This document shows, one piece after another, positions 1 through 5,832 of a DNA stretch of 35,337 bases (within the stretch, counting starts at the first letter, position 1; every line of letters starts with the position of its first letter). Made by a program: the position numbers and the translations under genes. This DNA comes from an uncultured archaeon (lineage in GTDB: Archaea > Thermoproteota > Bathyarchaeia > TCS64), in the NCBI GenBank assembly GCA_938048735.1, contig CALIUM010000025.1, positions 1-35,337 on the forward strand. Reading direction: 5' to 3'. The notes beneath the pieces were generated by a model. The model was given only the letters and a program-made list of their open reading frames with translations, searched no databases and was not told the DNA's origin.

Positions 1-2
1 CA

Positions 3-113
3 AAACTCAAAGGATTTCGACAAATTAAGGCCTATTTCACGAGCACGATGGATGAGATCCTCCTCGACATAGAGGCTGAGGCGCGCCTTTCTATGCGCAG
101 ACATGCGCATCAT
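3..113 (-). CDS. Ribbon-helix-helix protein, CcdA-like (partial)
   Basis: The N-terminal 37 codons of a gene that continues past the left edge. The segment ARLSLYVEEDLIHRA, then a helix ending in LNLSKSFE, matches the beta strand plus two helices of CcdA/MetJ-like ribbon-helix-helix DNA-binding proteins. It may be an antitoxin or an element repressor; no partner toxin is visible. It begins two bases after the stop of the winged-helix gene, and an AAGGAGG ribosome site lies inside the end of that gene. Two or three in-frame ATGs (113, 110, 104) are possible starts; 113 fits the ribosome site best. Confidence 0.7.
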   Translation of the reverse strand, partial: MMRMSAHRKARLSLYVEEDLIHRAREIGLNLSKSFEF

Positions 114-114
114 C

Positions 115-756
115 TCAATCCTCCTTCTTCTCAGCTCCTACATGAGGTAGGCTCTCAGTCTCCTCCTTCTCCTTCACCGCCTCGAGGATTAAGGTGCGGA
201 AGAGCACTCGATCCCTAACTTCCCGTGGGAGCTGCTTCAGTTGAAATACCGTCTGATAGAACATTTTCACCAGCCTTCGGCCATTCTCTCCAGGCGGCAT
301 GATGAGTTTGGGGATCTCGCCCTCCGGCGCGGGCTGGAGGCTCCTCTGCCACTCCTCCTCGGTGTCGGCCTCTCCGAAGACCGCCATGAGGAGGCGGATG
401 AGGAGCCGATACTTCAGGGAGTGGATCTGGGCTCTGAGCCAGGCCTCCGCCTCGGGGCCGGATGGAGCCGGGCCTAATGGAGGGGTCTCCGTTGAGCCCG
501 TTGAGAGTGCTTGGAGCAAACTCTGAGCTGGGATTCGCCTGTAGGAGACGCGGGGTGGAAAACTCGTGGAGTCGACAAGCCTCTCTATCAGGCCCTCCTG
601 GGTCAGGGCCCTGAGGTGCCGTCCGAGAGTCCCGCTCCCAATCCCCAACTCCTCAGCCCTCCTTTCAAGCTCACTGAACGGGGTGGGGGCCTCCCCGACG
701 AGCTCGAGGATCTCCTGTCGCCTCCGCCAGAGGCGATCCTCAGAAGGCACCCCCAC
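115..756 (-). CDS. Winged-helix DNA-binding protein of mobile element
   Basis: A 213-residue protein starting at GTG. Residues about 10-75 form a winged helix: a helix with RRRQEILELV, a turn, a recognition helix around GSGTLGRHLRALTQEGLIER and a basic wing with SYRRIP. The rest is a charged helical region of unknown fold that ends in a Glu/Lys-rich tail. It is probably a transcription regulator, since it faces the ribbon-helix-helix gene at 885 across a region with two TATA-like boxes and a palindrome. It is the first gene of a leftward operon with the CcdA-like gene. Function beyond DNA binding is not recognised. Confidence 0.7.
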   Translation of the reverse strand: MGVPSEDRLWRRRQEILELVGEAPTPFSELERRAEELGIGSGTLGRHLRALTQEGLIERLVDSTSFPPRVSYRRIPAQSLLQALSTGSTETPPLGPAPSGPEAEAWLRAQIHSLKYRLLIRLLMAVFGEADTEEEWQRSLQPAPEGEIPKLIMPPGENGRRLVKMFYQTVFQLKQLPREVRDRVLFRTLILEAVKEKEETESLPHVGAEKKED

Positions 757-794
757 GAACCATTTCCTACGCGTTTGAAGTTCCCTCCAATCAG

Positions 795-823
795 TTAAAT
801 ATTTAAGCTGGCCCGTATTTAAA
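795..823. promoter_or_regulatory. Two TATA-like boxes of a divergent promoter
   Basis: TTAAATATTTAA at 795-806 lies about 40 bases upstream of the leftward GTG at 756. TATTTAAA at 816-823 lies about 62 bases upstream of the rightward ATG at 885. Each is placed to serve one of the two facing genes, although the first box is itself palindromic and its direction cannot be told from sequence. Confidence 0.5.
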
Positions 824-830
824 TGTTGCG

Positions 831-859
831 AGGCTTGTTCAAATCATATGAACCAGCCT
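831..859. promoter_or_regulatory. Palindromic operator candidate
   Basis: AGGCTTGTTCA (831-841) and TGAACCAGCCT (849-859) form an inverted repeat with 10 of 11 positions matching and a 7-base spacer. It sits about 20-25 bases downstream of the rightward TATA box, that is over the expected transcription start of the gene at 885. A protein bound there would block that promoter. The flanking ribbon-helix-helix and winged-helix proteins are the obvious candidates to bind it. Confidence 0.5.
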
Positions 860-884
860 CGAAGCATAGGAGGAAAAGGGGAAG

Positions 885-1046
885 ATGAAAAGAAGGAGCG
901 GGTGCGTGCTCAGGACCATCTCCCTGAGTCGGGAGGCTGACGAGAAACTCCTCGCCCTCATGGAGCGGCTGGGCCTCGGGCGGGGCCCGACGATCACACG
1001 CCTCGTAGAGTGGTATCTCTCAAAAGAGGAAGGGGTGCCCCAATAA
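885..1046 (+). CDS. Small ribbon-helix-helix protein
   Basis: A 53-residue protein with an ATG start and an AGGAGG ribosome site about 11 bases upstream. The strand VLRTISLSREADEKLLALME, then a glycine-rich turn and the helix TITRLVEWYL, follows the ribbon-helix-helix pattern of short archaeal plasmid and virus regulators. As the first rightward gene after the operator at 831-859, it may repress itself, like CopG-type plasmid copy-number repressors. That role is inferred from position and fold. Confidence 0.65.
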   Translation: MKRRSGCVLRTISLSREADEKLLALMERLGLGRGPTITRLVEWYLSKEEGVPQ

Positions 1047-1099
1047 GCCACCCGGATAGAATTGAACGCCGCGCCACCATAAGAGGGAGGGCTAGATGA

Positions 1100-1657
1100 T
1101 TGTATCCATCGGAAAGCATCGGCTTTAAGTTAATAGACCAAGAAGAGTTCGAACTGGGAAGTTTCTGGGAGAGGAACATAGTGAACATCATAGAGAGCGA
1201 GGGAAAACTCACCGCTCAACCGTATGGAAAGGGCTCCATGAACCATGAGATCATCAACGTGGACCACTCCCGCATCGGGCCGCCAGATCTTCTGATTCGA
1301 GGGAGAGAGAGGAGAGGTATATGCTGGATTGAGATCACGGGATCAAGACGAAGGAGAGCCGTTTTTCTAATTCAATATTCAAAAGTGAAAAAGATTAAAG
1401 AGCTATATCTGCCAATATTCTTCATTTTTTACATCAACGAGAGTGATGAGCTTTATTGGTGCGAAGGAGCCGCACTCCTGAAATATCGACCGAAAATTGT
1501 TGAGACCAATTGGAACGGGGAGAGGGTTCTCCAGAGGGTGATAGCCACACCGAAAGACGAATGGCATCATGGAATGAAGAGCCTGATAAGGTTGTTGAAG
1601 TTTTTGGAGAGAGAAAGGGGAGGGAGATGGAGAGTTGAAGAAAATAGAGCTAAATGA
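1100..1657 (+). CDS. PD-(D/E)XK-like nuclease-fold protein
   Basis: A 185-residue protein that probably starts at TTG 1100, about 10 bases after a GGGAGG site; the ATG at 1096 reads out of frame to an early stop. Residues 60-80 read GPPDLLI, a short basic loop, then CWIEITG. Together with a Glu near residue 24 and a following helix with SKVKKIKE, this resembles the core of PD-(D/E)XK nucleases: Glu, Asp63, Glu78-x-Thr80. The usual Lys is Thr, so activity is uncertain. The remainder (IFFIFYINESDELYW and a helical end) fits an alpha/beta nuclease fold. It may be a restriction-like or replication-linked nuclease, or a fold used only for binding. It overlaps the next gene by 23 bases. Confidence 0.5.
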   Translation: MYPSESIGFKLIDQEEFELGSFWERNIVNIIESEGKLTAQPYGKGSMNHEIINVDHSRIGPPDLLIRGRERRGICWIEITGSRRRRAVFLIQYSKVKKIKELYLPIFFIFYINESDELYWCEGAALLKYRPKIVETNWNGERVLQRVIATPKDEWHHGMKSLIRLLKFLERERGGRWRVEENRAK

Positions 1658-1934
1658 AGCGTTGGGGCTTCTCCATCATGGAAAATGCAGCGGAATCTTC
1701 ATTCCAAGAGAAACAGACACCGACTACATCTATTTTTGGTGTAGAAAATGTATGGCAAGAGCTGACATTGTTGGAGTGCTAATAGATAATTCGGGGAGAA
1801 TCATCTTTAACTTGAAGTGTCCGAAGTGTGGAGAGCTCGATGCCTTGAAAACGGTGGTAAAATCATTGAATCAAGTTCATCTATCGCCGAAGCTTGCACC
1901 GAGAATTAAGAGGCATGAGTGGGATAATGCATAG
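1635..1934 (+). CDS. Small zinc-ribbon protein
   Basis: A 99-residue protein with start TTG 1635, inside the end of the preceding gene, so the two are probably translated together. Two CxxC knuckles (WCRKC at 36-39 and KCPKC at 62-65) frame a short beta hairpin, giving a four-cysteine zinc ribbon. The C-terminal third is basic and helical. No enzyme motif is present. The position between a nuclease-like gene and the replication ATPase suggests a nucleic-acid-binding accessory protein. Family not recognised. Confidence 0.55.
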   Translation: MKKIELNEALGLLHHGKCSGIFIPRETDTDYIYFWCRKCMARADIVGVLIDNSGRIIFNLKCPKCGELDALKTVVKSLNQVHLSPKLAPRIKRHEWDNA

Positions 1935-1949
1935 GGGTGAGAGGGTGGG

Positions 1950-3362
1950 ATGAGCTCAAGGATCATGGCTGAATGCACAAGGGAGGGCTGGGTCTTCAAA
2001 ATGGATGAGAAAACAGTGGGGCCATACTGGACAGCCAATCCTCCAATCGTAGAGATCGCCGGGAAGCTGGGAGTTCAGCCCAAAGCCCTTTATGACGCAA
2101 TCCTCGAGAGCTATCGAAGAGAACTATCGCTAGATGAGCTGGCCGAGATCCTAGATTCTACGGTGAAGAAGGATTTCTCGTCGAAGCTTTTGGTCTTCCT
2201 CGGAATGCTGCTGGCCCAAACTGAGGAGGACCAGATAAACATCGCGCTGCAGGCAGAAAGCTCCTCCGGGAAGAGTTATATACCACTGGAATTGATTGAA
2301 TACTTCCCGGAAAGTGAGAGGCGAATATATGCCGGAGCATCACCCACAGCCTTCTTCCATGAGGTCGGTGAATGGGACGAGGAGCGCAAAGTCATAAAGG
2401 TGGATCTTGAGAAGAAGATTTTGGTCTTCCTAGATCAGCCCCACTGGCAGCTATTGGAGAAGCTCCGCCCACTACTAAGCCATGACAGCAAAACTCTCGT
2501 ATATAAAATAACGGATAAGAAGGAGCGGAAGGGTCTTCTAACTAAGACCGTTGAGATCAAGGGATACCCCACCGTAATCTTCTGCACAGCAAAGGGAACA
2601 AGCGAGGATCAGGAAAAAACGAGGATCTGGCTGCTCTCACCAGAAACGAATGAGGAAAAGATCCTCGAAGCCCTCAACCTATTAAGCATCCGGGAAAGCG
2701 ATAAGCAAAGCTTCAAGAGGTATATAGAAGAGCACCCTCAACGCCGGTGGCTAAAGATGCGAATCGAAGTGATAAGACGGTGTGGAATAAGCGAGGTAGT
2801 CATCCCCAACTCCGAGATGGTCCTGAGCAGGTATCTGGCCCGCCCCCGAAGGCAGGGACTGCAGCCACGAGACCTAAGGGACTTTGCGAAGCTTCTAAGG
2901 ATCATCAAAGCCATCGCGCTGCTGAACGCTCCGGCCAGGCCGAAGGCCGACGAGAAGGCCATAATAGCCACCGAGGCAGACATTGAGGAAGCTTGGCGGC
3001 TCTACCTCACGGTGGCCGAGGCGAACGAGTTCGGCATCCCACCAGCCCACCTGGAATTCTACCAGCGAGTGGTCAAGCCCACAGCCCTCCCAGCCCAGGG
3101 ATGCACACGCCGAGAGCTCATCCAAGCCTACCAAAAAACTTATCTCCGGAGGCTCTCCCTGAAGCGGCTCGTATGGGACCTCCTACCCTCCCTCGAAGCG
3201 GCCGGCCTGATCATCCAGGAACCCGACCCACTCGACAAGAGGATCATGAGGGTCTATGCCACCGAAGCCACCCAGGAGGAGGAGATGAGAAGGGAAGGCC
3301 GAGAGGAGCCCCTCAGCCCCCCAGACGCGCTCCAGCCACAGAAAAAAATATTCCAAGGATAG
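1950..3362 (+). CDS. P-loop ATPase, putative element replication helicase
   Basis: A 470-residue protein. After an N-terminal helical part (about 1-90) comes a P-loop domain: Walker A AESSSGKS at 102-109, a hydrophobic Walker B strand ILVFLDQPH at 157-165, a sensor-1-like strand VIFCTAKG near 209-216 and an arginine-finger-like TRIWLLSPET near 224-233. Residues about 385-436 form a winged helix, as at the C-terminus of MCM and many plasmid helicases. The Walker B Asp162 is followed by Gln instead of the usual catalytic Glu. This order (ATPase, helical lid, winged helix) and its place in the element suggest the replicative helicase or origin-melting protein; a DNA-partition or packaging ATPase is less likely. 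The exact family is not recognised. Start at ATG 1950, 15 bases after the zinc-ribbon stop, with GGGTGAGAGGG upstream. Confidence 0.6.
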   Translation: MSSRIMAECTREGWVFKMDEKTVGPYWTANPPIVEIAGKLGVQPKALYDAILESYRRELSLDELAEILDSTVKKDFSSKLLVFLGMLLAQTEEDQINIALQAESSSGKSYIPLELIEYFPESERRIYAGASPTAFFHEVGEWDEERKVIKVDLEKKILVFLDQPHWQLLEKLRPLLSHDSKTLVYKITDKKERKGLLTKTVEIKGYPTVIFCTAKGTSEDQEKTRIWLLSPETNEEKILEALNLLSIRESDKQSFKRYIEEHPQRRWLKMRIEVIRRCGISEVVIPNSEMVLSRYLARPRRQGLQPRDLRDFAKLLRIIKAIALLNAPARPKADEKAIIATEADIEEAWRLYLTVAEANEFGIPPAHLEFYQRVVKPTALPAQGCTRRELIQAYQKTYLRRLSLKRLVWDLLPSLEAAGLIIQEPDPLDKRIMRVYATEATQEEEMRREGREEPLSPPDALQPQKKIFQG

Positions 3363-3390
3363 TAGGGTAACACACCCCGAACCACGAAAA

Positions 3391-3415
3391 AAAGAAGCCT
3401 TAAAAACGCTTCTTT
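3391..3415 (+). terminator. Hairpin after the ATPase gene
   Basis: AAAGAAGC (3391-3398) and GCTTCTTT (3408-3415) are perfect 8-base arms around a 9-base A-rich loop, starting 28 bases after the ATPase stop. It could end the rightward transcript. There is only a short T run directly after it, so a different role, such as a protein site, cannot be excluded. Confidence 0.4.
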
Positions 3416-3508
3416 CAACGAGAAAAGCCCTAAAAAAAATGTTCCTGACAGTCCCCCAAATATTTTAGCCCCTTTTTCCCACACCCACAGCGAAGCCCAC
3501 CAAGACCC

Positions 3509-3534
3509 CACACACACACACACACACATATATA
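3509..3534. repeat. (CA)10(TA)3 dinucleotide tract
   Basis: Ten CA units (3509-3528) run directly into three TA units (3529-3534), giving 26 bases of strict pyrimidine-purine alternation. Such tracts can adopt left-handed DNA and are prone to slippage. Microsatellites of this length are uncommon in compact archaeal genomes. Confidence 0.85.
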
Positions 3535-3648
3535 GAATGGTAGTATTCCGAATGGAGAGATCGTTATCGAGGCAGGCAGATTTACCCTACTATCCTCAGA
3601 ATATATTTTATTGGCTTATTGGCTTCTGGCTCATGGGGCCGCTAAACT

Positions 3649-3881
3649 GTGATCATCCTCGGTGAGGTCTCATTAAGGGATCGTGGGAAGGTGAAGCGAA
3701 TTACCGTCGAGGCGGAGGGCTTCATGGTTCTCAGGATCGCGGGGAGCAAGCCCATCGACCTGATAGGGATTAAGAGTGGGATGGTTCAGCTTGTTGAGTG
3801 CAAGCAGGGGAAACTGAGGCAAGGGATCGAGAGAAGCTGAGGAAGCTATCTGATAAACTGAAGCTCCAAGTTTTAATTTGA
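3649..3881 (+). pseudogene. Hjc-like resolvase remnant, frameshifted
   Basis: From GTG 3649 the frame gives 63 residues with an archaeal Holliday-junction-resolvase-like core: GFMVLRIAGSKPIDLIGIK, then VQLVECKQGK. Asp of PID, Glu of VEC and the following Lys match the catalytic D...ExK set. The frame then stops at 3838-3840. Moving back one base, the sequence reads on as REKLRKLSDKLKLQVLI to a stop at 3879-3881, which is the helix and strand expected next in Hjc. One base has therefore probably been lost between 3798 and 3837. Even when joined it is shorter than typical Hjc (about 120-140 residues), and the N-terminal conserved Glu helix looks weak. Probably a decayed element gene, unless the shift is a sequencing error. 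Confidence 0.6.
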
Positions 3882-4209
3882 ATGAATGGGGTGAATGCTT
3901 GAATGGCATATACTCGGGGAGAGGGGGAGGGGGGTGGGTAAAAAATGGTCCAAGAAATGGGGATAATAAAGCTCTTTATTTTAAGAATAAAATGTGTTTT
4001 GAGGGTTCGTTTATGTTGCTAGGATCATGGGTGTGAGGCACATCGTTAAATGAAGCTTTAGCTTTATTTTAAACTAAAGCTTTGGAATCTTGATGCCCTC
4101 GAGCCATGATCCTAAACGGGAAGGAGTCAAGCCCCGAAGGCTGTCATGAATGGAGCGACTTTGTTCTACTTGAAACATTTATAGCGACCCTTCGCCCCTT
4201 TTTTTCCTG
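3882..4209. other. Non-coding stretch with nested inverted repeats
   Basis: About 330 bases without a supported gene. It starts with a G-rich segment (GGGGAGAGGGGGAGGGGGG around 3916-3934), then AT-rich sequence, then the nested inverted repeat at 4020-4114. The last part leads into the zinc-finger gene at 4210, with a possible TATA-like TTTATAG near 4178-4184. It may hold an origin, a recombination site or a regulatory site of the element. Confidence 0.35.
4020..4114. repeat. Nested pair of inverted repeats
   Basis: The outer arms TAGGATCATGG (4020-4030) and CCATGATCCTA (4104-4114) are perfect 11-base complements. Inside them, AAGCTTTAG (4053-4061) and CTAAAGCTT (4074-4082) are perfect 9-base complements around a 12-base AT-rich loop. 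The two nested palindromes in a gene-free part of a mobile element could form a cruciform, an initiator-protein site or an attachment-type site. Confidence 0.65.
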
Positions 4210-4389
4210 ATGGCCCCATCGAAAAGCCCATATTCCCGCGGTGCTTTCTGCAAGCGGTGTCGGAAATTCTGGCCGTTCGATGAAATAGTCGAGAAAAACG
4301 GAATTCTCTTATGCCCTAAGCATCCAAGCGTCCGTCTCCGCCTCAAGCGGGGCCTGGGGCGGGCAAGATACGCCGAGAAAAAGGGATAA
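4210..4389 (+). CDS. 59-residue zinc-finger protein
   Basis: ATG at 4210 gives a 59-residue basic protein. FCKRCRKFWPF (Cys14, Cys17) and LLCPKHPSVRLR (Cys35, His38) form a CCCH-type zinc-binding mini-domain, followed by an Arg/Lys-rich tail (RLRLKRGLGRARYAEKKG). Short zinc fingers of this kind are common in archaeal viruses and plasmids and probably bind nucleic acid. It is convergent with the integrase operon, ending 23 bases from the stop of the 73-residue gene. No specific family recognised. Confidence 0.6.
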   Translation: MAPSKSPYSRGAFCKRCRKFWPFDEIVEKNGILLCPKHPSVRLRLKRGLGRARYAEKKG

Positions 4390-4412
4390 ATGAAAAAAAG
4401 AGGGGAGATGGC

Positions 4413-4634
4413 TCACTCAGGGGGGTATAAGGCATCTCTCAGCCCTGGATATCTCTGAAGGAATTTTTTTCTATCGATGATTTCACCCCACTCATTTAGA
4501 TCGTGTTCAATGTCGCATCTCAGGATTTCAACCACTCCTTCCTCAATGTATCCCTCGACGTCTCCGTCGAATTCTTTGATGAAGTCCACTATGGCCTTTG
4601 GAAGCTTCACTTTTATCTCGACTGTTTCCTCCAT
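4413..4634 (-). CDS. Small acidic protein of the integrase operon
   Basis: The open frame extends to 4691, but ATG 4634 has a GAGGTGAG ribosome site 5 bases upstream and gives a 73-residue protein with a clean N-terminus, MEETVEIKVKLPKAIVDFI. A short strand is followed by helices rich in Glu and Asp (DGDVEGYIEEGVVEILRCDI). The start resembles small regulators often found beside archaeal integrases, perhaps ribbon-helix-helix-like, but it is more acidic than typical DNA binders. It is the last gene of the leftward integrase operon, 10 bases after the 62-residue gene. It could modulate integration or excision; this is inferred only from position. Confidence 0.6.
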   Translation of the reverse strand: MEETVEIKVKLPKAIVDFIKEFDGDVEGYIEEGVVEILRCDIEHDLNEWGEIIDRKKFLQRYPGLRDALYPPE

Positions 4635-4644
4635 CTTTCTCACC

Positions 4645-4833
4645 TCAGAAGTGTTTGAGCATGTCCGGGCACCTCTCAGCCAATGCATCATAGAACCGTC
4701 GTTTAATCGGCGGATAGGCGGTGTTCAGCGCCCTTCTCACCGCTTCGACATACTCTTTCGGGGGATCTCTCCCATTCAACCAGAAGCTCCTCAAGGTGTT
4801 TATTATCTCATCCACATCCTCATACCCGAGTAT
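4645..4833 (-). CDS. 62-residue helical protein, probable AUA start
   Basis: An open frame directly downstream of the integrase, bounded upstream by a stop next to the integrase stop. It encodes about 62 mostly helical residues with EYVEAVRRALNTAYPPIKRR and a final CPDMLKHF. There is no ATG near its beginning. A GAGGTGAGG ribosome site ends about 4 bases before an ATA codon at 4833, the same arrangement as at the next gene (GAGGTGAGAAAG then ATG). The alternative is GTG at 4815, giving 56 residues. Function unknown; it may be an excision or regulatory factor co-expressed with the integrase. Confidence 0.45.
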   Translation of the reverse strand: MLGYEDVDEIINTLRSFWLNGRDPPKEYVEAVRRALNTAYPPIKRRFYDALAERCPDMLKHF

Positions 4834-4844
4834 TTTTCCTCACC

Positions 4845-5774
4845 TCACCTACCGTCGATCTCTTTCTGGCGCGACCCTCGCCTTGGGTGGAACGCGACCC
4901 CTCCTCGAGGCGTCGAGGAGCTCTCACTACCAATTTGAAAAAGCTGCTTCTCCAGAGGCTCCAGAGCCCCGAGGACCTTCTCTCCAATCTCCTTCAGATC
5001 AGGCCTATAGTAGTGCCTGACGAATACCGAGGAGCTTATCCTTCCTTGGAGGAGGTCCACAGCCTCAGATGGGATGACATTCCTGAGCTCAGAGGCCCAG
5101 GCCCTCCTCGCCTCCTTCAGCTTCGAGTTGAGTGCCTCCCGCTTCAGCTTCGAGTTGAAGGCCGGGAAATCCACCGTTTCAGGCCTCGATCTGATCAGAT
5201 CTAGAAGATCATCCGAGATGAATGTCAAATATGCGTTTTTTGTCCTTCTCATGAACTCTGGATATCGAAAATGCTCCAGACACCTCAATTCAGCGTTATA
5301 ATAGCCCTCGAGGCTTTGAGAGGCGAGCTTTATGGCTCTAAATCCCTCACTCGCCCTGAGGCCGGAGTAAACTGTGAAAGCCGCCGGGAGATAGTATTTC
5401 AAGCCAAGGGGTCTGACCTCCTCCACGAGCCATCCTACAGCCTCCTGGAGAGATGCCGGCTCACCGATCATTTTGAGGATAGAGTTTCGCTGCCCATAAT
5501 TGATCTCATATCTCTCTTTGAACTTTGTATAGAGAGCCGCCGCTCCAAGGAATGTTGATAAGGCTTTTAAGGCATTGGCCACAAGCCTCCTCCGATTTTC
5601 GGGGAGCATTAGGAAGGAGGGGTCGTGTTCATATAGAAGGCGGTGGAAGCGTCGAGCATAGGAGAGATTTAATCGAACTGTGCTCTGAGTATAGTTTGCC
5701 TCTAAAAATCTCTTGAAATCTTCCTCAATTTTCGAAAAGGAGGCAGTTTTACAGCCTCTTAATCTCAATAGCAA
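4845..5774 (-). CDS. int: Archaeal tyrosine recombinase (integrase)
   Basis: A 309-residue protein with start TTG 5774. An N-terminal SAM-like helical domain (about 12-110) is followed by the catalytic domain: box I arginine in YSGLRASEG (Arg140), the beta-hairpin lysine in RRTKNAY (Lys179), a basic helix ARRAWASELR, then DLLQGRISSSVFVRHYYRP with Arg246, His254 and nucleophile Tyr256 (or Tyr255). The VFVRHYYRP signature is typical of archaeal plasmid and virus integrases. It catalyses site-specific integration and excision of the element. The gene appears intact and not split as in integrated SSV1, although the frame stays open upstream of the TTG without an ATG. A 9-residue tandem duplication lies at about 203-220. 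The C-terminal tail after residue 280 is polar and probably disordered. Confidence 0.88.
   Translation of the reverse strand: MLLRLRGCKTASFSKIEEDFKRFLEANYTQSTVRLNLSYARRFHRLLYEHDPSFLMLPENRRRLVANALKALSTFLGAAALYTKFKERYEINYGQRNSILKMIGEPASLQEAVGWLVEEVRPLGLKYYLPAAFTVYSGLRASEGFRAIKLASQSLEGYYNAELRCLEHFRYPEFMRRTKNAYLTFISDDLLDLIRSRPETVDFPAFNSKLKREALNSKLKEARRAWASELRNVIPSEAVDLLQGRISSSVFVRHYYRPDLKEIGEKVLGALEPLEKQLFQIGSESSSTPRGGVAFHPRRGSRQKEIDGR
5115..5168 (-). repeat. 27-base tandem duplication inside the integrase
   Basis: The 17 bases CTTCAGCTTCGAGTTGA occur at 5115-5131 and again at 5142-5158, a period of 27 bases; the rest of the unit has diverged. In protein it gives FPAFNSKLK followed by REALNSKLK. 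The reading frame is kept, so the insert adds 9 residues between the beta-hairpin lysine and the arginine/histidine boxes. Confidence 0.8.
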
Positions 5775-5832
5775 AAGAAAAATGAAGGATAGCGCATAGG
5801 CTGAAGGCCTCGAAGGCCCTTCTATCCCGATT

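Larger units (their letters stand above)
3363..3648. other. Non-coding stretch, possible element origin region
   Basis: There is no convincing gene in these 286 bases. It holds a hairpin (3391-3415), A- and C/T-rich runs, an alternating CA/TA tract (3509-3534) and an AT-rich segment with the direct repeat TTGGCTT around 3611-3626. Its place just behind the putative helicase gene and its easily melted or non-B-form sequence are compatible with a replication origin. This is inference. Confidence 0.3.
1..5774. mobile_element. Integrated archaeal mobile element, left end outside window
   Basis: The stretch carries a tyrosine integrase at its right end, two ribbon-helix-helix genes, a winged-helix regulator, a P-loop replication-type ATPase, zinc-binding mini-proteins, nuclease-like genes and inverted repeats, and no recognisable housekeeping gene. 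This is the usual content of archaeal integrative plasmids and SSV-like proviruses. Chromosomal genes resume at 5833, 58 bases beyond the integrase start, so the right attachment site probably lies in or near 5775-5832. I saw no tRNA gene there and could not identify an att repeat, because the left end is not in the window. No capsid or packaging gene is recognisable in the visible part, so plasmid versus virus is open. Confidence 0.72.

Noticed and set aside
4635-4691. Longer N-terminus for the 73-residue integrase-operon protein (start at 4691)
   Set aside because: The extension lies over the end of the upstream gene, and the ATG at 4634 has a strong ribosome site.
4845-5774. Integrase split by integration, as in SSV1
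   Set aside because: The N-terminal SAM-like domain and all catalytic boxes are in one frame, so the gene is not split here.
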